Source: a virus. Taken from it: DNA of 40,171 nucleotides. The notes beneath the pieces were generated by a model, which made no database searches, was not told where the DNA came from, and worked only from the letters and a program-made list of their open reading frames with translations. The stretch lies in the IMG/VR virus record IMGVR_UViG_3300042376_000521, positions 1 through 40,171 of that record; one strand, written 5' to 3'. Each line of letters begins with the position of its first letter. Positions within the stretch are counted from its first letter, which is position 1. Shown here one piece after another: positions 1 through 6,500 of this stretch. Both the position numbers and the translations under genes were made by a program.

Positions 1-232
1 CGCTCCGATCTTCGCCTATTCCGTAATCAGGTCGGCAGCCTCCCCGATCCACGCACCGGCCGGCTCGTCACATTCGGCCTGGCCAAGGGCTCCGCTGATC
101 TGATTGGCTGGCGCACCGTGGTGGTCACCCCCGAGATGGTCGGGCAGCGTATTGCAGTGTTCACGTCGCTTGAGATCAAGACCCCCTCAGGCCGCGTTGC
201 ACCTGCTCAACAGCATTGGCTGCAGGCCGTGC
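1..232. repeat. Left copy of terminal direct repeat
   Basis: These 232 bases recur at 39940-40171, so the contig ends overlap and the genome closes into a circle or a concatemer/permuted map. The copies differ at positions 72 (a here, c at the right end) and 105 (t here, c at the right end). Both changes fall in third codon positions of the VRR-NUC nuclease gene and are synonymous (Thr, Ile). This looks like an assembly overlap containing strain variation rather than a functional terminal repeat, because the ends lie inside a gene. Confidence 0.93.
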
Positions 233-342
233 GCACAGCTGGTGGCATTGCTGGCATCGCACGCTCAGTTCGAGACTCAGAAGACATCGTGAGATCAGCT
301 GCCAACCTGCCAACCTTTCTGCCAAACTCTGACGGCTTATAG
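1..342 (+). CDS. VRR-NUC domain nuclease, 3' part (5' part lies at the right end of the window)
   Basis: This is the C-terminal portion of a nuclease that starts at GTG 39886. Joined across the terminal repeat the protein is 131 residues. It shows the VRR-NUC pattern: RLFRNQVG near the N-terminus, then GSADLIGW with the catalytic Asp, then SLEIKTPSGR with the Glu-x-Lys core, followed by a Gln (QQHW) and a conserved GGIAGIARS tail. VRR-NUC proteins are PD-(D/E)XK-superfamily nucleases that act on branched or flap DNA. Phage versions are stand-alone proteins of about this size, often near helicases and primases. Here the gene overlaps the SF2 helicase upstream by 14 nt and lies 8 nt before the primase-helicase, so the three probably form one replication transcript. 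The stop is TAG at 340-342. Confidence 0.85.
   Translation, partial: RSDLRLFRNQVGSLPDPRTGRLVTFGLAKGSADLIGWRTVVVTPEMVGQRIAVFTSLEIKTPSGRVAPAQQHWLQAVRTAGGIAGIARSVRDSEDIVRSAANLPTFLPNSDGL
299..317 (+). repeat. Left arm of inverted repeat flanking the primase gene
   Basis: CTGCCAACCTGCCAACCTT (19 nt) lies at the 3' end of the VRR-NUC gene. Its near-identical reverse complement is at 2513-2532, on the far side of the primase gene; the two differ by a C versus GG in the middle. Each arm itself contains a tandem CCAACCT-type repeat. It is coding here (Leu-Pro rich), so chance or codon constraint could contribute, but the pairing with a non-coding copy is striking. Confidence 0.6.
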
Positions 343-350
343 GTCTATGG

Positions 351-2390
351 ATGTCCAGCCAGCCTCTCCTCCAGCAGCTCTCCCAACTTCCCTCTAAATG
401 GGCTCTCGTCGCAGTCGGCAACGACAAGCGCCCCTACCAACCCGAGTGGCAGAAAAACCCCATCTGCCGCGACGATCTCACCGCTGAGATCAAAGCTGGC
501 CGTGCTGTTGCTATCGGCGTGATAGCAGGCCCGCAATCCGGTGGCCTGTTGTTTGTCGATCACGACGGCCTTGGCGCCTCAGAGGTGCTTGAGCGCATCG
601 GCGCACCACTGCGCGATCTGCCAAAATCCTGGGCCGTCACATCAGGCCGTGATGGCCGCGTCCAGATCATCTACCAAGTCCCGGAACCCTTCTGGGCCAC
701 CATTAAAACCACCAAGCTGCGCAGCAGCATCAAAGGCGAGCAACTAGAGCTGCGCTGGGCTGGCTGCCAATCCGTTGTCGCTGGCGCTCACCCCATAACG
801 GGCGCCTATCGCTGGCTTAAAGGCCGCGGCCCTGGTGAGCTACCCCTTGCTGATGCGCCATCACTGCTCCTGCAGCAGATGCAGCGCCACAAGCCTGATC
901 CGGCTCCACTGCTGCGCCTGCCCGAAACCGACAGCACCCGTGCCCGCGATTTCCTGCAGCGCATCCCAGCAGCTGATGCCGACGACTACGACACATGGGT
1001 CAAGGTCGGCATGGCGCTCCACAGCACCGGCGACGATTCCCTCCTTTCCGACTGGATCAGCTGGTCTGCTACCTCTGGCAAGTTCCAGCCCGGCATCTGC
1101 GAGGCGAAATGGCGCACCTTTAACGCTGCAGCTGGTGGTGTCTCCCTAGGCACCCTTGCCCATCTAGCTGGCTACGAAAAAAGCCGCCCGTCTCCAGCCG
1201 AGCGGCCCGTCGTCCAGCCACAGGAGCGCAGCACGGCACAGCCTACAGCTCGCCCAGACAAGCTCCTGAAACTCGAGTCCAATGAGCTGCTCACCCTTCT
1301 ACGCCAGCAGCTAGGCGAACGCCTGCGCTGGAACCTCTTCACCAAAACCATCGAGCTAGACGAAAAGCCCCTCGAGCACATCGAGCACTTCTACCTGCAG
1401 ATGGCGCAGGAAGGCGTCAAGGTCACTAAAGACCTCGCAGCCGATGCCGTTCACGTCGTCGCCCTAGAGAACCCACACGACCCCGTGCGGAACTACCTCG
1501 AGCACGTCGCTGATCACGTTCCACCAGCAGCTATCGATCACCTCGCCACCGCTTACCTGCGGCCGAACGATCAGCCCGGCACCCTTTATGACGCCATGCT
1601 CAAGGCCACGCTGATCGCAGCTGTGCGCCGCATCTTCGAGCCCGGCTGCAAGCACGATTCAGCTTGCGTGCTCATGGGGCCACAAGGCTGCGGCAAGTCC
1701 ACCTTCTGGCGCAACCTCGGCGGCCTCTGGTTCAGCGATGCCCTCCGTGACATCGCCTCGAAAGACGACCTGATGGTGCTGCACCGTTCCTGGCTCATGG
1801 AGTGGGCCGAGCTGGATCACATCACCGGGCGCAAGCACGCAGGTCAGGTGAAAGCCTTCCTCACCCAACAGACCGACATGTTTCGCGCGCCATACCAACG
1901 CACTACAGAGGCATTCCCGCGCCGCTCGATCATCGTCGGCTCCACCAACCGGGATACGGGCTTCTTGGTTGATGACACCGGCAACCGCCGCTTCTGGGTC
2001 ATCCCTGTGACCGCAACACCCCACATCCCTGTCGATGGCCTACTGCTTGAGCGCGATGCCATCTGGTCAGCTGCTGTCGCTGCCTATCGCAAAGGCCAGC
2101 CCAACCACCTTGCCGCTGAACACGCCGCACAGGTCGATCGTGAGAACGAGTCCTATTTGGTGGACAGCCCATGGAAGGCTGCCATCGAGACCTGGCTCAA
2201 CCAACCTGTCAACCATGGTCGGCACATCACCTCAGAGCTGCTTTTGACCGAGGCAATCGGCAAGCCGGTCGAGCGCCAGGGCAGAGCCGATCAGATGCAG
2301 GTCGCCTCGATCTTGCGCGAAATGGGCTTTCAAAAGTCTCGGCAATGGTTGGAAGGTCGGATGAAATGGGTCTATTGCCAACCTCGCTGA
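351..2390 (+). CDS. Bifunctional primase / VapE-type SF3-like helicase
   Basis: A 679-residue replication protein. Residues about 15-170 look like a prim-pol domain: LLFVDHDG at 67-73 carries the metal-binding acidic pair, and VTSGRDGRVQIIYQ follows. Residues about 200-270 resemble the primase C-terminal PriCT-2 domain (DDYDTWVKVGMALHST). Residues about 375-600 match the virulence-associated E (VapE) ATPase family: Walker A GPQGCGKS at 443-450, Walker B-like WLMEWAEL at 481-488, sensor STN at 531-533 and arginine-finger segment GNRRFW near 544-549. It should make primers and unwind DNA at the phage origin. The start is ATG 351, 8 nt after the nuclease stop; no strong Shine-Dalgarno is visible, which suggests coupling. 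The neighbouring helicase and nuclease support a replication role. Confidence 0.92.
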   Translation: MSSQPLLQQLSQLPSKWALVAVGNDKRPYQPEWQKNPICRDDLTAEIKAGRAVAIGVIAGPQSGGLLFVDHDGLGASEVLERIGAPLRDLPKSWAVTSGRDGRVQIIYQVPEPFWATIKTTKLRSSIKGEQLELRWAGCQSVVAGAHPITGAYRWLKGRGPGELPLADAPSLLLQQMQRHKPDPAPLLRLPETDSTRARDFLQRIPAADADDYDTWVKVGMALHSTGDDSLLSDWISWSATSGKFQPGICEAKWRTFNAAAGGVSLGTLAHLAGYEKSRPSPAERPVVQPQERSTAQPTARPDKLLKLESNELLTLLRQQLGERLRWNLFTKTIELDEKPLEHIEHFYLQMAQEGVKVTKDLAADAVHVVALENPHDPVRNYLEHVADHVPPAAIDHLATAYLRPNDQPGTLYDAMLKATLIAAVRRIFEPGCKHDSACVLMGPQGCGKSTFWRNLGGLWFSDALRDIASKDDLMVLHRSWLMEWAELDHITGRKHAGQVKAFLTQQTDMFRAPYQRTTEAFPRRSIIVGSTNRDTGFLVDDTGNRRFWVIPVTATPHIPVDGLLLERDAIWSAAVAAYRKGQPNHLAAEHAAQVDRENESYLVDSPWKAAIETWLNQPVNHGRHITSELLLTEAIGKPVERQGRADQMQVASILREMGFQKSRQWLEGRMKWVYCQPR

Positions 2391-2432
2391 GCAGGTTGGA
2401 TGGCTGAAATCCCTTCTGCCCCAAGCCCTTTT

Positions 2433-2457
2433 CTAACCTTACTAACCTTCTAACCTT
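2433..2457 (+). repeat. Three tandem CTAACCTT iterons
   Basis: CTAACCTT occurs at 2433-2440, 2442-2449 and 2450-2457, a spacing of 9 then 8 nt, directly followed by an AT-rich tract. The AACCTT core also occurs at 312-317 and, inverted, at 2513-2518, so the motif clusters on both sides of the primase gene. It may be a binding site for the primase-helicase or another initiator. Confidence 0.6.
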
Positions 2458-2512
2458 AGTAATAAAGTAATAGAAGGGAAGAAGGGCTGAGGAAAAAAGG
2501 AGCTATAGGGGC

Positions 2513-2532
2513 AAGGTTGCCCAGGTTGGCAG
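2513..2532 (-). repeat. Right arm of inverted repeat flanking the primase gene
   Basis: The reverse complement of this stretch reads CTGCCAACCTGGGCAACCTT and nearly matches 299-317. It is in non-coding DNA, so codon constraint cannot explain it. The two arms enclose the whole 2.04-kb primase-helicase gene. Confidence 0.6.
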
Positions 2533-2597
2533 GTCGACAGTGACCAGCTCACCCGATTTCGATCGCCTCAACCCTGCCTTCGCCCTACCCTTGGCGC

Positions 2598-3266
2598 ATG
2601 GCGACCCTCACCCTCGACATCAAGTCCGAGCTGCCCAAGGCCATCCGGTGGACCGACACCATGACCAAGCAGCTGCCGTTCGCCATTGCGCAGGCGCTTA
2701 ACAGCGTTGGCTTCGATGCACGCACTGCACTGAAGGGCGCATCACGCACCTACTTCGATCGGCCTACCCCTTTCATCCAGAACGCATGGCGCGTAGAGAA
2801 GGCAAGCAAGCGCAGCCTCGTGGTGACCGTTTTCCCTGAGGCCAAACGTGAGCCATACCTGCGCGCCAACATCACAGGCGGCAGGCGTGGCACCAAGCCA
2901 TTCGAGGCCAAGTTTCTTGGAGAGGCCGCTGGAAGCCTCTCAGACAGCTCCAAGCTCGTTCCTGCGGTCATACGGCGCAACTCACAGGGCAACGTGTCTC
3001 TAGCCGCTCTCAGGCGCATCTCAGCGCAGATTGGCAAGCCAGGTCGTGGTGGTGTGTTCGTTGGCAGTCCCAAGGGCAACAGCCGCCCGCCTGGCGTCTA
3101 CCAGCGCGGCACCAAGGGCCGCCTCGTGCCCCTCTTCGTCGCAGTGCCATCCGCCACCTATCGGCCGATCTTCCCCATCGCCGACATCGGCACCAAGGTG
3201 GCCGAGCGGCGCTTCGGCATCTACCTGCGCAGCAGCCTAGAGAAGGCTGTCGCATCGGCCAAGTGA
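2598..3266 (+). CDS. Putative minor tail / tail-completion protein, gpZ-like
   Basis: A 222-residue basic protein. It begins with a segment containing a predicted helix with QALNSVGFDARTAL, continues through a Lys/Arg-rich middle, and ends with VPLFVAVPSATYRPIFPIADIG before a helical end. The layout (AxxxALN near the N-terminus, then a late hydrophobic PID-type strand and a closing helix) resembles the lambda gpZ / HK97-gp10-like tail-completion family. That match is by eye and moderate only. In lambda, Z lies between FII and U; here it lies upstream of the terminase. The start ATG 2598 lies 207 nt after the primase stop, so it may have its own promoter (TACCCT at 2586-2591 is a weak candidate but very close). 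Confidence 0.45.
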   Translation: MATLTLDIKSELPKAIRWTDTMTKQLPFAIAQALNSVGFDARTALKGASRTYFDRPTPFIQNAWRVEKASKRSLVVTVFPEAKREPYLRANITGGRRGTKPFEAKFLGEAAGSLSDSSKLVPAVIRRNSQGNVSLAALRRISAQIGKPGRGGVFVGSPKGNSRPPGVYQRGTKGRLVPLFVAVPSATYRPIFPIADIGTKVAERRFGIYLRSSLEKAVASAK

Positions 3267-3308
3267 CAGCACATCACGCAAGCGTTATGCGCGCACAGGG
3301 GTGAGGTC

Positions 3309-3337
3309 CGAGATCCCTTGCGCCGCAACGGATCTCG
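3309..3337. other. 29-bp interrupted dyad (possible cosN/cosB element)
   Basis: CGAGATCC at 3309-3316 pairs with GGATCTCG at 3330-3337, and TTGC at 3318-3321 pairs with GCAA at 3325-3328, around a 3-nt centre with a single C:C mismatch in the stem. There is no T-tract after it, so it is a poor intrinsic terminator. Its position upstream of terS favours a terminase recognition element. Confidence 0.45.
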
Positions 3338-3456
3338 CGGGTCCCTCCGGCCCAAAAGCTCGGGGGTAATCGCAAACCGCACGCTTTATCTAGCGTCAGG
3401 TCTCAACGGTGTCTAACGAGACTCAGCATGAGACAAAAGGGCATAGTGTCCCCACG

Positions 3457-3495
3457 AGTTAAGCGGTTAACTAGGCTGAGTTAACTCAACGCTAG
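3457..3495. promoter_or_regulatory. TTAA-type dyads overlapping a candidate terS promoter
   Basis: AGTTAA (3457-3462) and TTAACT (3467-3472) form one inverted repeat. A perfect 12-bp palindrome TGAGTTAACTCA occupies 3477-3488 and is framed by CTAG at 3471-3474 and 3492-3495. TAGGCT at 3472-3477 fits a cyanobacterial TANNNT -10 box, which would put the transcription start inside the palindrome, about 25 nt before the GTG of terS. The site could be an operator for late transcription or TerS-binding cosB repeats. Confidence 0.45.
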
Positions 3496-3509
3496 AGCCG
3501 AAAACCTTA

Positions 3510-4052
3510 GTGCTCGTCACGTTTTCCGAGTTTGCCGCTTTGAAGGGATGCTCAAAAGCGGCGGTTACTGCAGCGATCAGATCACGGATTGGCGCGGCCG
3601 TTGTCGAGAAAGACGGCAAGCGCTGGCTGGATCGTGACCTGGCGCTGGAGCTGTGGCGCAAGAACACGAAGGCGACGCATAACGCGAAGGTGAGCGTGCC
3701 GGATGATGTCGAGGTAAAGCTGCCGGCCAGCCCGCGTGAGCTGCGCAAGGCGATCGATGCGCTGCCGGATGACGCGATCCCGGAGCTGAACGAAAGCCGG
3801 GCTAGGCGTGAGCACTATCAAGCGGAGCTGGCAAAGCTGCAGGTGGCGCAGCAGCGCAAGGAGCTGGTGCCAGCGGATGAGGTGAAGAAGGACGCCTTTC
3901 AGGTGGGCCGGAGCATCCGCGAAGCGCTGAGCAACCTGGCGGACCGGCTGAGCCACCAGCTGGCGGGCGAGACCGACCCGGCGGTGATCCACCAGCTGCT
4001 GAGCGATGAGCACCGTGATGCGCTGCTGTCGTTGGTGGAGGTGGAGCGATGA
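3510..4052 (+). CDS. terS: Terminase small subunit (Nu1-like)
   Basis: A 180-residue DNA-packaging recognition protein. Residues 1-55 form a winged helix-turn-helix of the MerR-like type seen in lambda Nu1: a short strand-helix start, FAALKGCSKAAVTAAI as the HTH, then a wing ending DGKRWLDRDLALELW. The middle is charged and helical (EVKLPASPRELRKAID onward), consistent with oligomerisation, and the C-terminus (KDAFQVGRSIREAL) resembles the Nu1 segment that contacts the large subunit. The GTG start lies within a dyad-rich leader. The stop overlaps the terL start by 4 nt (ATGA), so the subunits are translationally coupled. The length matches the family (about 180 residues). Confidence 0.9.
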   Translation: MLVTFSEFAALKGCSKAAVTAAIRSRIGAAVVEKDGKRWLDRDLALELWRKNTKATHNAKVSVPDDVEVKLPASPRELRKAIDALPDDAIPELNESRARREHYQAELAKLQVAQQRKELVPADEVKKDAFQVGRSIREALSNLADRLSHQLAGETDPAVIHQLLSDEHRDALLSLVEVER

Positions 4053-5926
4053 GCGTGTGGCGCGATGCGTTCATGGAAGGGCTACGGCCGGAACAACCGC
4101 TGACGGTGAGCGAGTGGGCTGACAAGCATCGGCGGCTAAGCAGCAAGGCCTCAGCGGAGCCTGGACCGTGGCGCACCAACCGGACGCCGTACCTAAGGGA
4201 GCCGATGGACTGCCTTAGCACCACCAGCACGGTGCAGCGGGTGGTGATGATGTTCGCGGCGCAGACCGGCAAGACCGAGAGCGGGAGCAACTGGCTGGGG
4301 TACGTGATTGCGCACGCGCCGGGGCCGATGCTGCTGGTGCAGCCGACCGTGGAGATGGCCAAGCGGCTGAGCAAGCAGCGGCTGGAGTCGCTGGTGACGG
4401 AGACACCGGTGCTGGCGGAGAAGATCGCACCGAGCCGCTCGCGGGACTCAGGCAACACGATGTTCTCGAAAGAGTTCCCCGGCGGGATGATGCTGCTCAC
4501 CGGCGCAAACAGCGCGACGGGCCTGCGCTCGACGCCGTGCCGCTACATCTTCTGCGATGAGGTGGACGCCTTCCCGCTGGATGTGGACGGCGAGGGCGAC
4601 CCGGTGAGCCTGGCGGAGAAGCGTGCGACCACGTTCGCGCGGCGCAAGATCCTGCTGACCAGCACACCGACTGTGAAGGACTTCAGCCGGATTGAGGCGG
4701 AGTTCGAGCGCAGCGATCAGCGGCGGTTCTATGTGCCGTGCCCGCATTGCGGTGAGATGCAGTGGCTGAAATGGCCGCAGTTGAAGTGGGAGAACAACGA
4801 CCCGAGCACGGCGGCGTATGAATGCGAGCATTGCGGCGAGCGGTTCCCTGAGATCCACAAGCCGGCGATGTTGCGGCAGGGCGAGTGGCGCGCGACGGCA
4901 CCGAGCGATGGGAAGACGGCTGGCTTCCAGCTGTCGGGGCTGTACAGCCCGCTGGGGTGGCTGAGCTGGGCCGACATGGTGGACGACTTCCTACGGGCGA
5001 AGGCTGACGCACCGATGCTGAAGTCCTTTGTGAACACGCGACTGGCGGAGACGTGGGAGGAGGACTTTGCCAGCAAGGTGAGCGCGAGCGCGTTGCTGGA
5101 ACGGTGCGAGGCGTATCCGCAGGGCAGGCTGCCGGAGGGCGTGTTGTCGGTGACGATCGGCGTGGACGTGCAGGGTGGTGGCGGATCAGCCGGTGATCGG
5201 ATTGCGGTGAGCGTGTGGGGTTGGGGCCGCGGCGAAGAGGGCTGGCTGATTGACCACCAAGAGATTGCGGGCGACCCGTGCCAGGCGGAGGTGTGGAAGC
5301 AGCTTGATGTGCTGGTGTTGCACGAATGGGAGCACGCAGGTGGCGGCAAGCTGCGGGCGGATGTGGTGGCGGTGGACTCCGGCGGTCATGCGACCGCGGA
5401 GGTTTACCAGTACGCGCGGGAGCGGCAAGGTGCTGGCGTGATTGCGATCAAGGGTCAGAGCCAGCGTGGCAAGCCGCCGATCGGCAAGCCAAGCAAGGTG
5501 GACATCAACGCCAAGGGGCAGACGCTGAAGCGCGGCGCGCAGGTGTGGCCGGTGGGTGGCGACACGATCAAGACCACGCTGTTCGGCAGGTTGAAGCACA
5601 ACGAACCCGGCGAGGGCTATTTGCACTTCCATGCGCAGACGGGCGGGGAGTATTTCGAGCAGCTGACGGCTGAGAAGCAGGCGCTGCGGTACGTGAAGGG
5701 ATTCCCGGTGAGGGAATGGGTGAAGAAACCAAGCGCCCGTAACGAGGCTTTGGATTGCTTGGTCTATGCGTATGCGGGATTGAATCGGCTCTATTCGCGG
5801 TATGACCGCAGAACAATCTGGGATCAGCTGGAAGCAAGGCTCGAGAACGGTGGCGCATCGGCGCGTAAGCCGCGCCTAAGATCGGAGAGAGCACCGCAGC
5901 GCTCGGCGTTTATCAGCAATTGGTGA
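4049..5926 (+). CDS. terL: Terminase large subunit, lambda GpA family
   Basis: A 625-residue packaging motor and cos endonuclease. The ATPase domain occupies about residues 60-330: a deviant Walker A around 70-77 (AAQTGKTE), adenine-proximal motifs, Walker B at 166-171 (YIFCDE) and the coupling motif LTSTPT at 203-208. Two CxxC pairs at 231/234 and 259/262 form a zinc-ribbon insertion typical of GpA relatives. The C-terminal nuclease begins near VTIGVDVQ, with the first acidic ligand at D373, and continues to YAYAGLNRLY. The length fits lambda gpA (641 residues). It works with TerS at cos and docks to the portal. It is coupled to terS by ATGA and followed after 4 nt by the gpW-like gene. Confidence 0.96.
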   Translation: MSVWRDAFMEGLRPEQPLTVSEWADKHRRLSSKASAEPGPWRTNRTPYLREPMDCLSTTSTVQRVVMMFAAQTGKTESGSNWLGYVIAHAPGPMLLVQPTVEMAKRLSKQRLESLVTETPVLAEKIAPSRSRDSGNTMFSKEFPGGMMLLTGANSATGLRSTPCRYIFCDEVDAFPLDVDGEGDPVSLAEKRATTFARRKILLTSTPTVKDFSRIEAEFERSDQRRFYVPCPHCGEMQWLKWPQLKWENNDPSTAAYECEHCGERFPEIHKPAMLRQGEWRATAPSDGKTAGFQLSGLYSPLGWLSWADMVDDFLRAKADAPMLKSFVNTRLAETWEEDFASKVSASALLERCEAYPQGRLPEGVLSVTIGVDVQGGGGSAGDRIAVSVWGWGRGEEGWLIDHQEIAGDPCQAEVWKQLDVLVLHEWEHAGGGKLRADVVAVDSGGHATAEVYQYARERQGAGVIAIKGQSQRGKPPIGKPSKVDINAKGQTLKRGAQVWPVGGDTIKTTLFGRLKHNEPGEGYLHFHAQTGGEYFEQLTAEKQALRYVKGFPVREWVKKPSARNEALDCLVYAYAGLNRLYSRYDRRTIWDQLEARLENGGASARKPRLRSERAPQRSAFISNW

Positions 5927-5930
5927 GGCC

Positions 5931-6500
5931 GTGAACATTCCCGCCCAGATCAGAGCCGGCGACACGGTGACGTGGCGGGATGAGGCTGCAAGTGACAACC
6001 TTGGCAATGCAGTCACCAGCGCTACCTGGACGCTGACTTACTACTTGCGCACCAATACGGGAAACGAAGGCGCGACGGTGGTCGGGACTGCTTATGGACA
6101 GGGATGGCAGCTGACAATCCCTGCAGCTACTAGCGCTGGTTTTGATGCGGGGCAGTGGTATTGGCAGGCGTTGGCGACGAGCGGCAGCGACAAGCTAACG
6201 ATTGGATCAGGACAGCTGCAGGTGCTGGCATCTTTGAGCTATGCCGGCACGCCTGGCGCATTTGATGGACGCACGCAGGCGCAGAAGGATCTTGAAGCAG
6301 TGCAGGCTGCGATGCGCGCGATCGTGTCGGGTGGCGCTGTGGCTGAGTACAGCATCGGCACTAGGCGCCTGAAGAAGATGGAGATGGCAGATCTGATTCA
6401 GCTGGAGAGCAAGCTGAAGGCGGAAGTCAAGCGCGAGCAAGCGGCCACAATGGTGGCTAATGGGCTTGGAAGCCCGCACAACCTGTTCGTGAGGTTCTGA
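5931..6500 (+). CDS. gpW-like head-tail joining protein with an extra N-terminal beta domain
   Basis: 189 residues. The C-terminal segment, about 110-180, matches the lambda gpW pattern: AQKDLEAVQAAMRAIVSGG, a beta hairpin AEYSIGTRRLKK, then helix EMADLIQLESKLKAEVKREQ. Lambda gpW is only about 68 residues. Here roughly 100 residues rich in Thr, Gly and Trp precede it and read as an immunoglobulin-like beta sandwich (DTVTWRDE, WTLTYYLR, GQWYWQAL). Its place between terL and the portal is exactly that of W in lambda. The stop overlaps the portal start (TGATG). The N-terminal domain may decorate the portal or neck region; that part is inference. Confidence 0.65.
   Translation: MNIPAQIRAGDTVTWRDEAASDNLGNAVTSATWTLTYYLRTNTGNEGATVVGTAYGQGWQLTIPAATSAGFDAGQWYWQALATSGSDKLTIGSGQLQVLASLSYAGTPGAFDGRTQAQKDLEAVQAAMRAIVSGGAVAEYSIGTRRLKKMEMADLIQLESKLKAEVKREQAATMVANGLGSPHNLFVRF

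Larger units (their letters stand above)
2391..2597. other. Intergenic region with iterons and AT-rich tract, candidate replication origin
   Basis: About 207 bp without a convincing gene, between the primase and the gpZ-like gene. It holds three CTAACCTT copies (2433-2457), a TA-rich stretch rich in AGTAATAAAGTAATAG-like sequence (about 2457-2473), a purine-rich run (2473-2502), and the right arm of the inverted repeat (2513-2532). Iterons plus an AT-rich stretch next to a primase-helicase gene are typical of phage origins. This is inference. Confidence 0.4.
3267..3509. other. Gene-free dyad-rich region, candidate cos/packaging site
   Basis: No ORF of note in 243 bp immediately upstream of terS, the position of cos in lambda-type genomes. 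It contains a 29-bp dyad (3309-3337), a 5-bp-arm inverted repeat ACGCT/AGCGT (3381-3396), alternating GTCTC/GAGAC elements (3400-3434) and two TTAA-centred dyads (3457-3495). The nick site itself cannot be identified from sequence alone. Confidence 0.5.

Noticed and set aside
3802-4500. 232-codon reverse-strand frame over terS/terL
   Set aside because: Crosses two well-identified genes and has low-complexity Pro/Ser/Ala sequence; antisense artefact.
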